A stretch of 19,895 nucleotides of DNA from an uncultured Roseateles sp. (lineage in GTDB: Bacteria > Pseudomonadota > Gammaproteobacteria > Burkholderiales > Burkholderiaceae), in contig CAMPJJ010000100.1 of NCBI GenBank assembly GCA_946886855.1, forward strand, positions 1-19,895, given 5' to 3'. How positions within the stretch are numbered: position 1 is the first letter of the stretch; every line of letters starts with the position of its first letter. Positions 1 through 7,282 of this stretch are shown here, one piece after another. Position numbers and translations under genes: made by a program. Below the pieces are notes generated by a model, which worked only from the letters and a program-made list of their open reading frames with translations, was not told where the DNA came from and did no database searches.

Positions 1-318
1 GGCCTGGGGCAGGGCGTCGACGGCGCGGAGGAGCTCCTCGCCTACGCGCGGCTCCTGCCGCCGGAGATCGGCAATGGCGCGGCGCGCATCGGTCGCGTGA
101 TCACGGCGCCGACGGCCCGCGGCGGCGGCCTCGGCCGCGCGCTGATGAGCCAGGCCGTGCGCGAGTGCCAGAAACTCTGGCCGGGCCAGCCGATCGAGCT
201 CGGCGCGCAGGCCCACCTGCGCGAGTTCTACGGCAGCTTCGGCTTCACGCCGATCTCGGACGTCTACGACGAGGACGGCATCCCCCACATCGACATGCGC
301 AAGGAGGCGACGCCATGA
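1..318 (+). CDS. elaA: ElaA-type GNAT N-acetyltransferase, 5' partial
   Basis: The reading frame is open from base 1, so the start lies outside the window; about 105 C-terminal residues are present. The visible part follows E. coli ElaA closely: LLAYARLL, then IGRVI with the acetyl-CoA-binding loop ARGGGLGRALM, then ELGAQAHLREFYGSFGF and the family ending EDGIPHIDM. ElaA belongs to the GNAT fold, which transfers an acetyl group from acetyl-CoA to an amine; the physiological substrate is not established. Its stop codon overlaps the start of the next gene (ATGA), so the two are probably cotranscribed and translationally coupled. The family call is firm and the substrate is unknown. Confidence 0.9.
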   Translation, partial: GLGQGVDGAEELLAYARLLPPEIGNGAARIGRVITAPTARGGGLGRALMSQAVRECQKLWPGQPIELGAQAHLREFYGSFGFTPISDVYDEDGIPHIDMRKEATP

Positions 319-1322
319 GCGGACCCCAACACGACGCCCCACACGACGCCCCACGCGACGCCCACCGCGATGCCGCGGTTCCGGGCGGATCGCCTTCCGC
401 GGACGACCTCGTCCTGCATCACTACAGCAGCTCGCCCTTCGCCGAGAAGTCGCGGCTGATGCTGGGGCTCAAGGGACTGCCGTGGCACTCGGTGACGGTG
501 CCGATGGTGCTGCCCAAGCCGGACGTGGTGGCGCTGACCGGCGGCTACCGCCGCACGCCCTTCCTGCAGCTGGGTGCCGACATCTACTGCGACACCGCGC
601 TGATCGCCGAGGTGCTGGAAGGCCGCCGGCCGACGCCCAGCCTCTTTCCCGCGGCCGTCGCCGGCCACGCGCGTGCGCTGGCGCAGTGGGCGGACACGGA
701 CCTGTTCTGGACCGCGCTGCCCTACGCGATGCAGCCGGCGGGCGCGACCGCGCTGTTCGCCGGCGCGCCGCCGGACATGCTCAAGATCTTCGTCGCCGAC
801 CGCAAGGCGATGAGCGAGGGCATGCCGCAGGTGCGCGGCGTCGACGCCGGAGCGGCGCTGACGCAGTACCTCGCGTGGCTGTCGGACATGCTGTCGGATG
901 GCCGGCCCTGGCTGCTCGGCGGCGAGACCAGCATCGCCGACCTCAGCGTCTATCACCCGCTGTGGTTCGTGACCCGGACCGGTCCGCTGGCCGAGATCTT
1001 CCAGCCGCACGAGGCGCTGCGCGCCTGGATGGCGCGTGTCGCCGCGATCGGCCATGGGGAGCGCGCCGGCAAGCTCGACGGCGCCGCCGCGATCGCGCTG
1101 GCGAAGGCCTCGACGCCGCGTCCGGCGCAGGTCGAGGAAGGCCTGGGCTTCGCCGCCGGCGAGGCCGTGACGGTCACCCCCTACGACTACGCCCGCGACG
1201 CGGTCGCCGGCGACCTCGTGGGCCTCACCTGCCGCACGGTGACGCTCGCCCGCGAGGACGAGCGCGCCGGCCGCGTGCACGTGCACTTCCCGCGCATCCG
1301 CTACACGCTGAAGCGGGCATAG
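315..1322 (+). CDS. Glutathione S-transferase family protein
   Basis: This 335-residue protein starts at the ATG that overlaps the elaA stop, with AAGGAGG 8 nt upstream. After a low-complexity His/Asp/Ala/Pro-rich tail (about residues 1-32) comes a thioredoxin-like GST N-domain: HHYSSSPFAEKSRL (from H35; candidate catalytic Ser/Tyr at 37-40), the cis-proline segment YRRTPFLQL, and DTALIAEVLE. An all-helical C-domain follows (about 120-260, with the typical LLGGETSIADLSVYHPLW). About 70 further residues after the GST C-domain (EEGLGFAAGEAVTVTPYDYA and on) exceed the usual 200-230-residue GST length and were not assigned. The family uses glutathione in conjugation or reduction; the substrate here is unknown. 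The SDR follows 54 nt downstream and may be co-expressed. Confidence 0.88.
   Translation: MSGPQHDAPHDAPRDAHRDAAVPGGSPSADDLVLHHYSSSPFAEKSRLMLGLKGLPWHSVTVPMVLPKPDVVALTGGYRRTPFLQLGADIYCDTALIAEVLEGRRPTPSLFPAAVAGHARALAQWADTDLFWTALPYAMQPAGATALFAGAPPDMLKIFVADRKAMSEGMPQVRGVDAGAALTQYLAWLSDMLSDGRPWLLGGETSIADLSVYHPLWFVTRTGPLAEIFQPHEALRAWMARVAAIGHGERAGKLDGAAAIALAKASTPRPAQVEEGLGFAAGEAVTVTPYDYARDAVAGDLVGLTCRTVTLAREDERAGRVHVHFPRIRYTLKRA
330..374 (+). repeat. 12-bp in-frame tandem repeat in GST N-terminus
   Basis: Nearly four units of a 12-bp repeat (consensus CACGACGCCCCA, with degeneration toward the 3' end) encode the four-residue period HDAP-HDAP-RDAH-RDA. The repeat lies directly after the start codon region of the GST gene and is not part of the GST fold. 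Because the unit is a multiple of three, copy-number change would not shift the frame. Confidence 0.7.
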
Positions 1323-1376
1323 CCCGTCGGTATCGTCGCAAGCACACAGACAAGAACACCTCACGGAGACAGGCGC

Positions 1377-2270
1377 ATGAAGGACTATCAAGGCAAGACC
1401 GCGGTGATCACCGGCGCGGGCTCGGGGTTCGGGCTCGAGGTGGCGCGCATCGCCGCCGCGCGCGGCATGAACCTGGTGCTGTGCGACGTGCAGCAGGACG
1501 CGCTCGACAAGGCCGCCGCTGAATTCGCCGCGCATCCGGTGCTGGCGCAACGCGTCGACGTGTCCAAGGCCGATCCGATGGAGGCGCTGGCGGCCGCGGT
1601 GAAGGCGCGCTTCGGCGCGCCGAACTTCGTGTTCAACAACGCCGGCGTCGGCTCGGGCGGGCTGATCTGGGAGAACTCGCTCGCCGACTGGGACTGGGTG
1701 CTGGGCGTCAACCTGATGGGCGTGGTGCACGGGGTGCGGCTGTTCACGCCGATGATGCTGGAGGCTGCCGGCAAGGACCCCGCATGGCAGGGCCACATCG
1801 TCAACACCGCCTCCATGGCCGGCATGCTGAACCCACCCAACATGGGGGTCTACAACGTGTCCAAGCATGCGGTGGTGTCGCTCAGCGAGACGCTCTACCA
1901 GGACCTGGCGCTGGTGACGGAGCAGGTGCGGGCCTCGGTGCTGTGCCCCTTCTTCGTGCCGACCGGCATCACGCAGAGCCATCGCAACCGTCCGGGCGAA
2001 CTCGGCGCCGACAAGCCGACCCGGAGCCAGCTCATCTCGCAGGCGATGACCGACAAGGCGGTCAGCTCCGGCAAGCTGACGGCGGCGGACGTCGCGCGGA
2101 TGGTGTTCGAGGCCATGGACGAGGAGCGCTTCTACATCTTCAGCCACCCGCAGGCGCTCAAGGGCGTGCAGACGCGGCTGGAGGACGTGATGCAGCTGCG
2201 CAACCCGACCGACCCGTTCGAGGACAAGCCGGAGATCGGCGCCAAGCTCAAGGCGTCGCTGCGCGGCTGA
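1377..2270 (+). CDS. Short-chain dehydrogenase/reductase (SDR)
   Basis: This 297-residue classical SDR has the Rossmann dinucleotide motif TGAGSGFG at residues 12-19, the NNAG motif at 87-90, and the catalytic Ser146, Tyr159 and Lys163 (YNVSK). A good ribosome-binding site, GGAGA, lies 7 nt before the ATG. An acidic residue in the CDVQQ segment after beta strand 2 suggests NAD(H) over NADP(H), which is inferred from the family. The product would be a cytosolic oxidoreductase acting on an alcohol or ketone; the substrate cannot be read from sequence. The C-terminal segment RFYIFSHPQ with a trailing helix is common in this SDR subgroup. It follows the GST gene by 54 nt in the same direction. 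Confidence 0.92.
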   Translation: MKDYQGKTAVITGAGSGFGLEVARIAAARGMNLVLCDVQQDALDKAAAEFAAHPVLAQRVDVSKADPMEALAAAVKARFGAPNFVFNNAGVGSGGLIWENSLADWDWVLGVNLMGVVHGVRLFTPMMLEAAGKDPAWQGHIVNTASMAGMLNPPNMGVYNVSKHAVVSLSETLYQDLALVTEQVRASVLCPFFVPTGITQSHRNRPGELGADKPTRSQLISQAMTDKAVSSGKLTAADVARMVFEAMDEERFYIFSHPQALKGVQTRLEDVMQLRNPTDPFEDKPEIGAKLKASLRG

Positions 2271-2428
2271 GGCCTGCCGGACGGCGCACGGGAACGTGCG
2301 ATCACGGGGGCGCCTGTCCGCGTGCGCGGGGATGCGTGGGCCACACCTGACACTTCTGACAGGGGACCACCCCCGGATGCGGGAGAGCCCTTCCCCTCGC
2401 CCGGGGTAGGCGGGCCCACAATGGTCGC

Positions 2429-4153
2429 GTGGTCTCGTTCGCACTCCCCCGACTTCCGCGTGTGCTGACGCGCCTGTTGCCGATCCTGGCGGCGGTCGTG
2501 GCGGCCTGGCTGGCATTGGCGGGGCAGGGGCATGCAGACCCGCGCGACTGGCTGACGGCCGAGGAGCGCGCCTGGGTGGCGCAGCATCCGGTGCTGCGGG
2601 TCGGCGGCTCGGCCAGCTACGGCCCGTTCACCTATGTCGACGAGGAGGGCCGCCTCACCGGCCTGTCGCTGGACTATGCGCGGCGGCTGTCGGAGCTCAC
2701 CGGACTGCGCTTCGAATTCCAGGCGCCGCGCCCCTTCGCCGACAACCTGGACGCCCTGGCCGCGGGCGAGCTCGACCTGCAGATGTCCTTGCGCGAGACG
2801 CCGGACCGCGCGCAGCGTTTCGGCTTCACGCGACCCTACATCACGGTGCCGGCGGTGCTGCTGCGCCGCGCCGGCGCCGGCGACGATCCGCTGCGGCCGG
2901 GCGAGGCGGTGGCGGTGGCGCGCGGTTATGCGGTGGCGGAATTCCTGCGGGACCGCTACGCGACGAATCCGGTGCAGGTCGAGGTCGACGACCGCACGGT
3001 GCTGCGCCGGCTGGCCGGCGGCCAGGTCGGCGCGGCGGTGGTGGACCTGGCCGGCGCGACCTACCTGATGCGGCGCGACGGCATCGGCAACCTGCGCGTG
3101 GTGGACGACATCGGCTACGCCTACGGGCTGGGCATCGGCTACCGCCGCGACTGGCCGATGCTGGGCCGCATCCTGGACAAGGCGCTGACGCGCATCGGCG
3201 ACGGCGAGCGCCAGGCCATCGCCGACCGCTGGATCACGCAGGACACGGCGGCGATGCGCTGGCAGCGCCGCACGTTGTGGGCCGTGGGCATCGCGCTGGC
3301 GCTGGTGGTCGTCGGGCTCGGCGTGACGCTGCTCTGGAACCGCGCGCTGCAACGTCAGGTGCGCCTGCGCGGCGAGCTGCTGGAGCGCGAGCTGGGCGAG
3401 CGCATGCGGTTGCAGGACGTGGACCAGGCCCGCGAGCTGGCCGAGGTCACCAGCAAGACCAAGAGCGAGTTCCTGTCCCAGGCGAGCCATGAGCTGCGCA
3501 CGCCGCTCAACGCGGTGCTGGGATTCAGCCAGCTGCTCGCCCACGATCCGAAGCGGCCGCTGGACGAGGTGCAGCAGTCGCGGCTCCAGCACATCGACCA
3601 GGCGGCCAAGCACCTGCTGGTGCTGATCGAGGACATGATGACGCTGTCGCGCGTGGAGGCGAACACGCTGACCGTGCAGTCGCTGCCGCTGCAGGCGGCG
3701 CCGCTGCTGCGCCGCGTGGTGGAACTCGCGCAGCCGGCGGCCGCGGCCGCGGGCGTCGATCTGCAGGTCGGCATGACGCCCGAGGAGGACAGCACCCTGC
3801 CGCTGGTACAGGCCGATCCGATCCGGCTGGAACAGGTGCTGCACAACCTCATCTCCAACGCCATCAAGTACAACCGGCGCGGCGGCTGGGTCAAGGTCCG
3901 CGCCAGCGCGCAAGCGCGCGGCTTCCGCATCGAGGTGGCCGACAACGGCATCGGACTGAGCCCCGAGCAGCGCTCGCAGCTGTTCCAGCCGTTCAACCGG
4001 CTCGGGCGTGTGGAGCAGCCAGGGCACGGCATCGGGTTGGTCATCTGCAAGCAGCTGATGGATCGCATGGGCGGGCGCATCCTCGTGGACAGCGAGAGCG
4101 GGCAGGGGTCGCGGTTCACGCTGGAATTGCCGGCGGTGCCGGGCGTCGCTTAG
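2429..4153 (+). CDS. Sensor histidine kinase with periplasmic SBP domain
   Basis: A 574-residue hybrid of a solute-binding sensor and a kinase. A signal peptide (about 1-36, cleavage after GHA) leads to a family-3 solute-binding domain (about 40-275; LRVGGSASYGPFTYVDEEGR). A transmembrane helix (about 282-303) and a short coiled coil follow, then HisKA with phospho-acceptor His354 (SHELRTPLNAVLGF). The ATPase domain has the N-box NLISNAIKYN (N473), G1 DNGIG (D505), F-box LFQPFNRLG and G2 GHGIGL (532-537). This is the layout of BvgS/EvgS-type sensors without their receiver and Hpt domains. No response regulator gene is adjacent, so the partner is elsewhere. The start is GTG and no ribosome-binding site was found; an in-frame GTG at 2462 is an alternative. 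The ligand is probably a small solute such as an amino acid, judged only from the domain family. Confidence 0.9.
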   Translation: MVSFALPRLPRVLTRLLPILAAVVAAWLALAGQGHADPRDWLTAEERAWVAQHPVLRVGGSASYGPFTYVDEEGRLTGLSLDYARRLSELTGLRFEFQAPRPFADNLDALAAGELDLQMSLRETPDRAQRFGFTRPYITVPAVLLRRAGAGDDPLRPGEAVAVARGYAVAEFLRDRYATNPVQVEVDDRTVLRRLAGGQVGAAVVDLAGATYLMRRDGIGNLRVVDDIGYAYGLGIGYRRDWPMLGRILDKALTRIGDGERQAIADRWITQDTAAMRWQRRTLWAVGIALALVVVGLGVTLLWNRALQRQVRLRGELLERELGERMRLQDVDQARELAEVTSKTKSEFLSQASHELRTPLNAVLGFSQLLAHDPKRPLDEVQQSRLQHIDQAAKHLLVLIEDMMTLSRVEANTLTVQSLPLQAAPLLRRVVELAQPAAAAAGVDLQVGMTPEEDSTLPLVQADPIRLEQVLHNLISNAIKYNRRGGWVKVRASAQARGFRIEVADNGIGLSPEQRSQLFQPFNRLGRVEQPGHGIGLVICKQLMDRMGGRILVDSESGQGSRFTLELPAVPGVA

Positions 4154-4162
4154 ACCGAGCAA

Positions 4163-4270
4163 GATCAGGGCAACCCCGCCCCCCTTTCCTCCATCTCCCT
4201 CCTTCGCTTGCCTCCCGGCAAGCGAATTCCCTCCTTGAGTTCCGGAAAGGGGGGCGGGGTCGCCCTGATC
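4163..4270. repeat. Nested long inverted repeat between two + strand genes
   Basis: A 27-bp left arm (4163-4189) pairs with 4244-4270 at 26 of 27 positions; the single difference would be a G-U wobble in RNA. Inside the 54-nt loop is a second, perfect 10-bp stem (4203-4212 with 4217-4226, loop TCCC). The element is very pyrimidine-rich on one arm and purine-rich on the other. It could act as a strong transcription barrier after the histidine kinase gene, or be a small palindromic mobile repeat. No T-tract follows, so it is not a standard rho-independent terminator. Confidence 0.85.
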
Positions 4271-4339
4271 CGAGGCACCGCGGGGCTGTGCTCCGGCGCT
4301 CTGGCACACTGCGCGGCCTTGCGCGGTACCCTCCATCCC

Positions 4340-5608
4340 ATGTCTACCTCCGAATCTCCCCGTCGCGCCGTCGTCATCGGCGGCGGCCCCGCCGGCCTCA
4401 TGGCCGCTGAGCGCCTCGCCCATGCCGGGCTCTGCGTCGACCTCTACGACGCCATGGCCTCCGTCGGCCGCAAGTTCCTGCTGGCAGGCAAGGGCGGACT
4501 GAACCTCACGCACTCGGAGTCGCGTCCCGATTTCGATTCGCGCTTCTTCGAACGCCAGGCCGACGTCGGCCGCTGGCTCGACCGCTTCGACGGCGAGGCG
4601 CTCCGGGCCTGGGCACAAGGCCTCGGCGTCGAGACCTTCGTGGGCACCTCCGGGCGCGTCTTTCCCCGGGACCTCAAGGCCGCGCCGATGCTGCGCGCCT
4701 GGCTGTCGCGCCTGCGCACGCAGGGCGTGCGTTTCCACATGCGCCACCGCTGGCTCGGTTGGGACGAGGACGGCGCGCTGCGCTTCAGCGCGCCCGGAAG
4801 CGAGGCGACCGTGACCGTGAGCGCGGACGCCGTCGTGCTCGCGCTGGGCGGCGCCTCGTGGCCGCAGCTGGGGTCGGACGGCGCCTGGGCACCGCTGCTC
4901 GCCGACGTCGGCGCCACCGTCTCGCCCTTGCGGGCCGCCAACTGCGGCTTCGATCTCGGCGCACCGCGGGACGGCGCGGCGCCCGGCTGGTCGCCGTTCT
5001 TCGCCGACAAGTTCGCGGGTCAGCCGCTCAAGCCGGTGGCCCTGAGCGCCGAAGGCGTGGACGGCCGGCAGTTCGCGCGCCAGGGCGAATTCGTCGTGAC
5101 CGCGACCGGCATCGAAGGCTCGCTGGTCTATGCCGCGTCCGCGTTGCTGCGCGAGAAGATCGAGCGCGACGGCGAGGCGCTGGTCCACCTGGACCTGCTG
5201 CCCGGCCGCGATGCCGCCTGGGTGCTGGAGCAGGTCGCGCATCCGCGCGGCTCGCGGTCCTTGTCCTCGCACCTGAAGAGCCGCTTGAACATCGAGGGCC
5301 TGAAAGCCGGCCTGCTGCACGAGGTGCTCACGAAGGACGAATACGCCGACACGGCCACGCTGGCCCGCACGCTGAAGGCGCTGCCGCTGCGCCTGCGCGC
5401 CGCGCGGCCCGTCGCGGAAGCCATCAGCACCGCGGGCGGGGTGGCGATCGAATCGCTCGACGAGCGGCTGATGCTGAAAGCGAGGCCCGGCGTGTTCGTC
5501 GCCGGCGAGATGCTGGACTGGGAAGCGCCGACGGGCGGTTACCTGCTGACGGCCTCGATGGCCAGCGGCCTCGTCGCCGGGGAAGGCGTCGCCGCGTACT
5601 TGGGCTGA
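4340..5608 (+). CDS. NAD(P)/FAD-dependent oxidoreductase, HI0933/BaiN family
   Basis: This 422-residue flavoprotein begins MSTSESPRRAVVIGGGPAG, with the FAD-binding GxGxxG variant GGGPAG at residues 14-19. It carries the family motif GRKFLLAGKGGLNLTHSE and ends with STAGGVA and then PGVFVAGEMLDWEAPTGGY, which closes the FAD site. It most resembles the TIGR03862-type subgroup (PP4765-like) of HI0933 proteins. These are cytosolic flavoenzymes whose reaction is mostly undefined. The start at 4340 places the Rossmann motif at the usual distance from the N-terminus. The frame stays open further upstream, but that extension runs into the inverted repeat and has no family resemblance. No strong Shine-Dalgarno sequence is visible. 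Confidence 0.9.
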   Translation: MSTSESPRRAVVIGGGPAGLMAAERLAHAGLCVDLYDAMASVGRKFLLAGKGGLNLTHSESRPDFDSRFFERQADVGRWLDRFDGEALRAWAQGLGVETFVGTSGRVFPRDLKAAPMLRAWLSRLRTQGVRFHMRHRWLGWDEDGALRFSAPGSEATVTVSADAVVLALGGASWPQLGSDGAWAPLLADVGATVSPLRAANCGFDLGAPRDGAAPGWSPFFADKFAGQPLKPVALSAEGVDGRQFARQGEFVVTATGIEGSLVYAASALLREKIERDGEALVHLDLLPGRDAAWVLEQVAHPRGSRSLSSHLKSRLNIEGLKAGLLHEVLTKDEYADTATLARTLKALPLRLRAARPVAEAISTAGGVAIESLDERLMLKARPGVFVAGEMLDWEAPTGGYLLTASMASGLVAGEGVAAYLG

Positions 5609-5617
5609 GTCGGGCTC

Positions 5618-5659
5618 GTGAGCCGCATTTGACGAAATACGGCTCACAAAATGAGCCGG
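5618..5659 (+). promoter_or_regulatory. Operator-like TGAGCCG repeat array upstream of fic
   Basis: Three copies of TGAGCCG occur in alternating orientation: forward at 5619-5625, reversed (CGGCTCA) at 5640-5646, and forward at 5652-5658. The outer pair with the middle copy gives GTGAGCCG-14 nt-CGGCTCAC and CGGCTCA-5 nt-TGAGCCG. The array fills most of the 61-nt gap between the flavoprotein stop and the Fic start. Because the Fic protein carries its own C-terminal winged helix, autoregulation at this array is a reasonable inference. Confidence 0.6.
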
Positions 5660-5669
5660 AAATGACAGA

Positions 5670-6857
5670 ATGTGGCGCATGATCCGAAAGACAGCCCCAC
5701 CGACCTGGATCTGGCAACGCCCGGACTGGCCGGCTTTCCACTACGACGCTCAGGCCGTGGCGCCCGACCTGTTCGAGGCCTACGTCATGCACGGCACCGT
5801 CGAGGGCAAGGCGATGGCCATCGGCCTCGGGGTGACGAGTCCTGTCGTGCTGGATGTGTTTGCCGACGAGGTCGTCGCCACGGCCGCGATCGAAGGGGAG
5901 CGACTGTCCGCCGATACCGTGCGCTCGTCGGTGCTCCGGCGGATGGGTTTGAGCGAGGCGGGGCCTGTCGACCGCCACGTCGACGGACTCGTCGCGATGA
6001 TCGCGGATGCGACGACCCGCATTGATCAGCCGCTGGACGACGATCGCCTCTGCCGCTGGCAGGCGGCGCTGTTCCCGAACGGCCTCTCCGGTCTCCAGCG
6101 CATCGCCGTGGGACGTTATCGCGAGCACGCGGATCCGATGCAGATCGTCAGCGGACGTCCCGGTCGGGAGGTGGTGCATTACCAGGCGCCTGCGTCACGC
6201 GACGTTCCTGCCGAGATGGCGCGTTTCCTCGCGTGGTTTGCGGCCACGACGCCGCGCAAGGGCGTCCCGCAAGCGTTGGACGGTCCGAGGTTGGATGGCC
6301 TCGCGCGCGCGGCGATCGCGCACTTCTGGTTCGAGAGCATCCACCCGTTCGAGGACGGAAACGGCCGCGTCGGCCGGGCGATCATCGACATGGCGATCGC
6401 CCAGCACCTCAGACCACCGATGCGGCTCCACAGCCTGTCCAGGCAACTGCTGACCGCCCGTGGCGAGTATTACGCGGCGCTGGAAGGCTCGCGCGGCGGC
6501 ATGGATCTGACCGCCTGGGTGCAATGGTTCGTGCGCCAGTACACCGGCGCCTGTGACGCCGCGAACCACGTCATGGACACCGCCGTCCAGAAGCGACGCT
6601 TCTGGGACGCGCATGCGGCCGTGTCGTTGGCGGAGCGCCAGCGCAAGGTCCTGCAGCGCCTGCTGGACGACGGCGACGGCGGCTTCCTCGGCGGACTCAA
6701 CGCCGAGAAATACATGAAGATGACCGGCGTCTCGAAGGCGACGGCGACGCGCGACCTGTCGGAGATGACCGCGGCCGGCCAACTGCGCGCGCACGGCGTG
6801 GGCAAGGCGGTGCGCTACTACGTCGACGTGCCCGGCTGGACGCACGGCATCGCGTAA
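5670..6857 (+). CDS. Fic family protein (DUF4172 N-domain, class II AMPylator)
   Basis: A 395-residue Fic protein. The N-terminal segment (about 1-60, TWIWQRPDWPAFHYD) matches the DUF4172 type. The inhibitory helix motif (S/T)xxxE(G/N) is present as TAAIEG (Thr71, Glu75), marking a class II, intramolecularly inhibited enzyme. The catalytic loop HPFEDGNGRVGR starts at His225 and has every key residue (H, D, GN, R). The C-terminus (about 330-390; YMKMTGVSKATATRDLSEM) is a winged-helix DNA-binding fold. Fic enzymes transfer AMP from ATP to a hydroxyl side chain of a target protein. No antitoxin gene is adjacent, as expected for class II. An in-frame ATG at 5679 is a possible alternative start. 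The tautomerase gene converges 14 nt after the stop. Confidence 0.93.
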   Translation: MWRMIRKTAPPTWIWQRPDWPAFHYDAQAVAPDLFEAYVMHGTVEGKAMAIGLGVTSPVVLDVFADEVVATAAIEGERLSADTVRSSVLRRMGLSEAGPVDRHVDGLVAMIADATTRIDQPLDDDRLCRWQAALFPNGLSGLQRIAVGRYREHADPMQIVSGRPGREVVHYQAPASRDVPAEMARFLAWFAATTPRKGVPQALDGPRLDGLARAAIAHFWFESIHPFEDGNGRVGRAIIDMAIAQHLRPPMRLHSLSRQLLTARGEYYAALEGSRGGMDLTAWVQWFVRQYTGACDAANHVMDTAVQKRRFWDAHAAVSLAERQRKVLQRLLDDGDGGFLGGLNAEKYMKMTGVSKATATRDLSEMTAAGQLRAHGVGKAVRYYVDVPGWTHGIA

Positions 6858-6871
6858 CGCCCAGGGCGCAC

Positions 6872-7090
6872 TCAGGCCTGTTTCGGCTTGAGCCCCATCT
6901 TCTCGAGCGTCAGCGTCTCGTCCGCGCGACCCCAGCCGCCATCGGCGACCTCGTCCACCAGCACCATGGTGTAGGGGCGGGCGCGTTCGCCGAAGTACTC
7001 GACGAACATCGCCGTGACGCGGTGGATGATTTCCTCCTTGCGGGCGGCGTCGGCGACGCCTTCGGGCAGCTTGATGTTGGCAAAGGGCAT
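6872..7090 (-). CDS. 4-oxalocrotonate tautomerase-family protein
   Basis: A 72-residue protein beginning MPFANIKLPEG; after Met removal Pro1 would be the catalytic base of the tautomerase superfamily. The length and the segment RPYTMVLVDEVADGGWGRAD fit the small 4-OT/PptA group, which forms oligomers and tautomerises enol-keto compounds. The start at 7090 is set by Pro2 and by GAGG upstream of the ATG; a longer in-frame extension to 7234 has no family resemblance. It is convergent with the Fic gene and no pathway partner is nearby, so the substrate is unknown. Confidence 0.88.
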   Translation of the reverse strand: MPFANIKLPEGVADAARKEEIIHRVTAMFVEYFGERARPYTMVLVDEVADGGWGRADETLTLEKMGLKPKQA

Positions 7091-7193
7091 GGTGGCCTCG
7101 TTGAAGTGAAGGGATGACGAGGCTGATTCTTCGCAATCGGCGCTTGTCGACAAAGGGTCCGGCGTCGTCATGACATGCCAACGGGCGTCAACA

Positions 7194-7256
7194 ATGCGGG
7201 CCGGCCATGCGGGCCGGTCATTCGGGCCGGTCATTCGGGCCGGTCATGCGGGTGAC
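7194..7256. repeat. 13-bp tandem repeat, four full units plus a partial
   Basis: Units of 13 bp start at 7194, 7207, 7220, 7233 and (partial) 7246, with consensus ATKCGGGCCGGTC. Units 3 and 4 are identical. The array ends 26 nt before the start of the His-rich protein gene, so it lies in that gene's 5' leader or promoter region. The 13-bp period is not a multiple of three and no reading frame runs sensibly through it. Confidence 0.85.
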
Positions 7257-7282
7257 ATCAAGTTCAGCGACCCTGCGTCGCG

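Noticed and set aside
2347..2361. CTGACA direct repeat (9-bp spacing) as an activator site before the kinase gene
   Set aside because: Only two short copies, no matching promoter, and such repeats are expected by chance.
264..5680. Very long minus-strand open frames opposite the GST, SDR, kinase and flavoprotein genes
   Set aside because: They are Arg/His/Ala-rich, match no family, and mirror genes with intact catalytic motifs. They result from high GC content.
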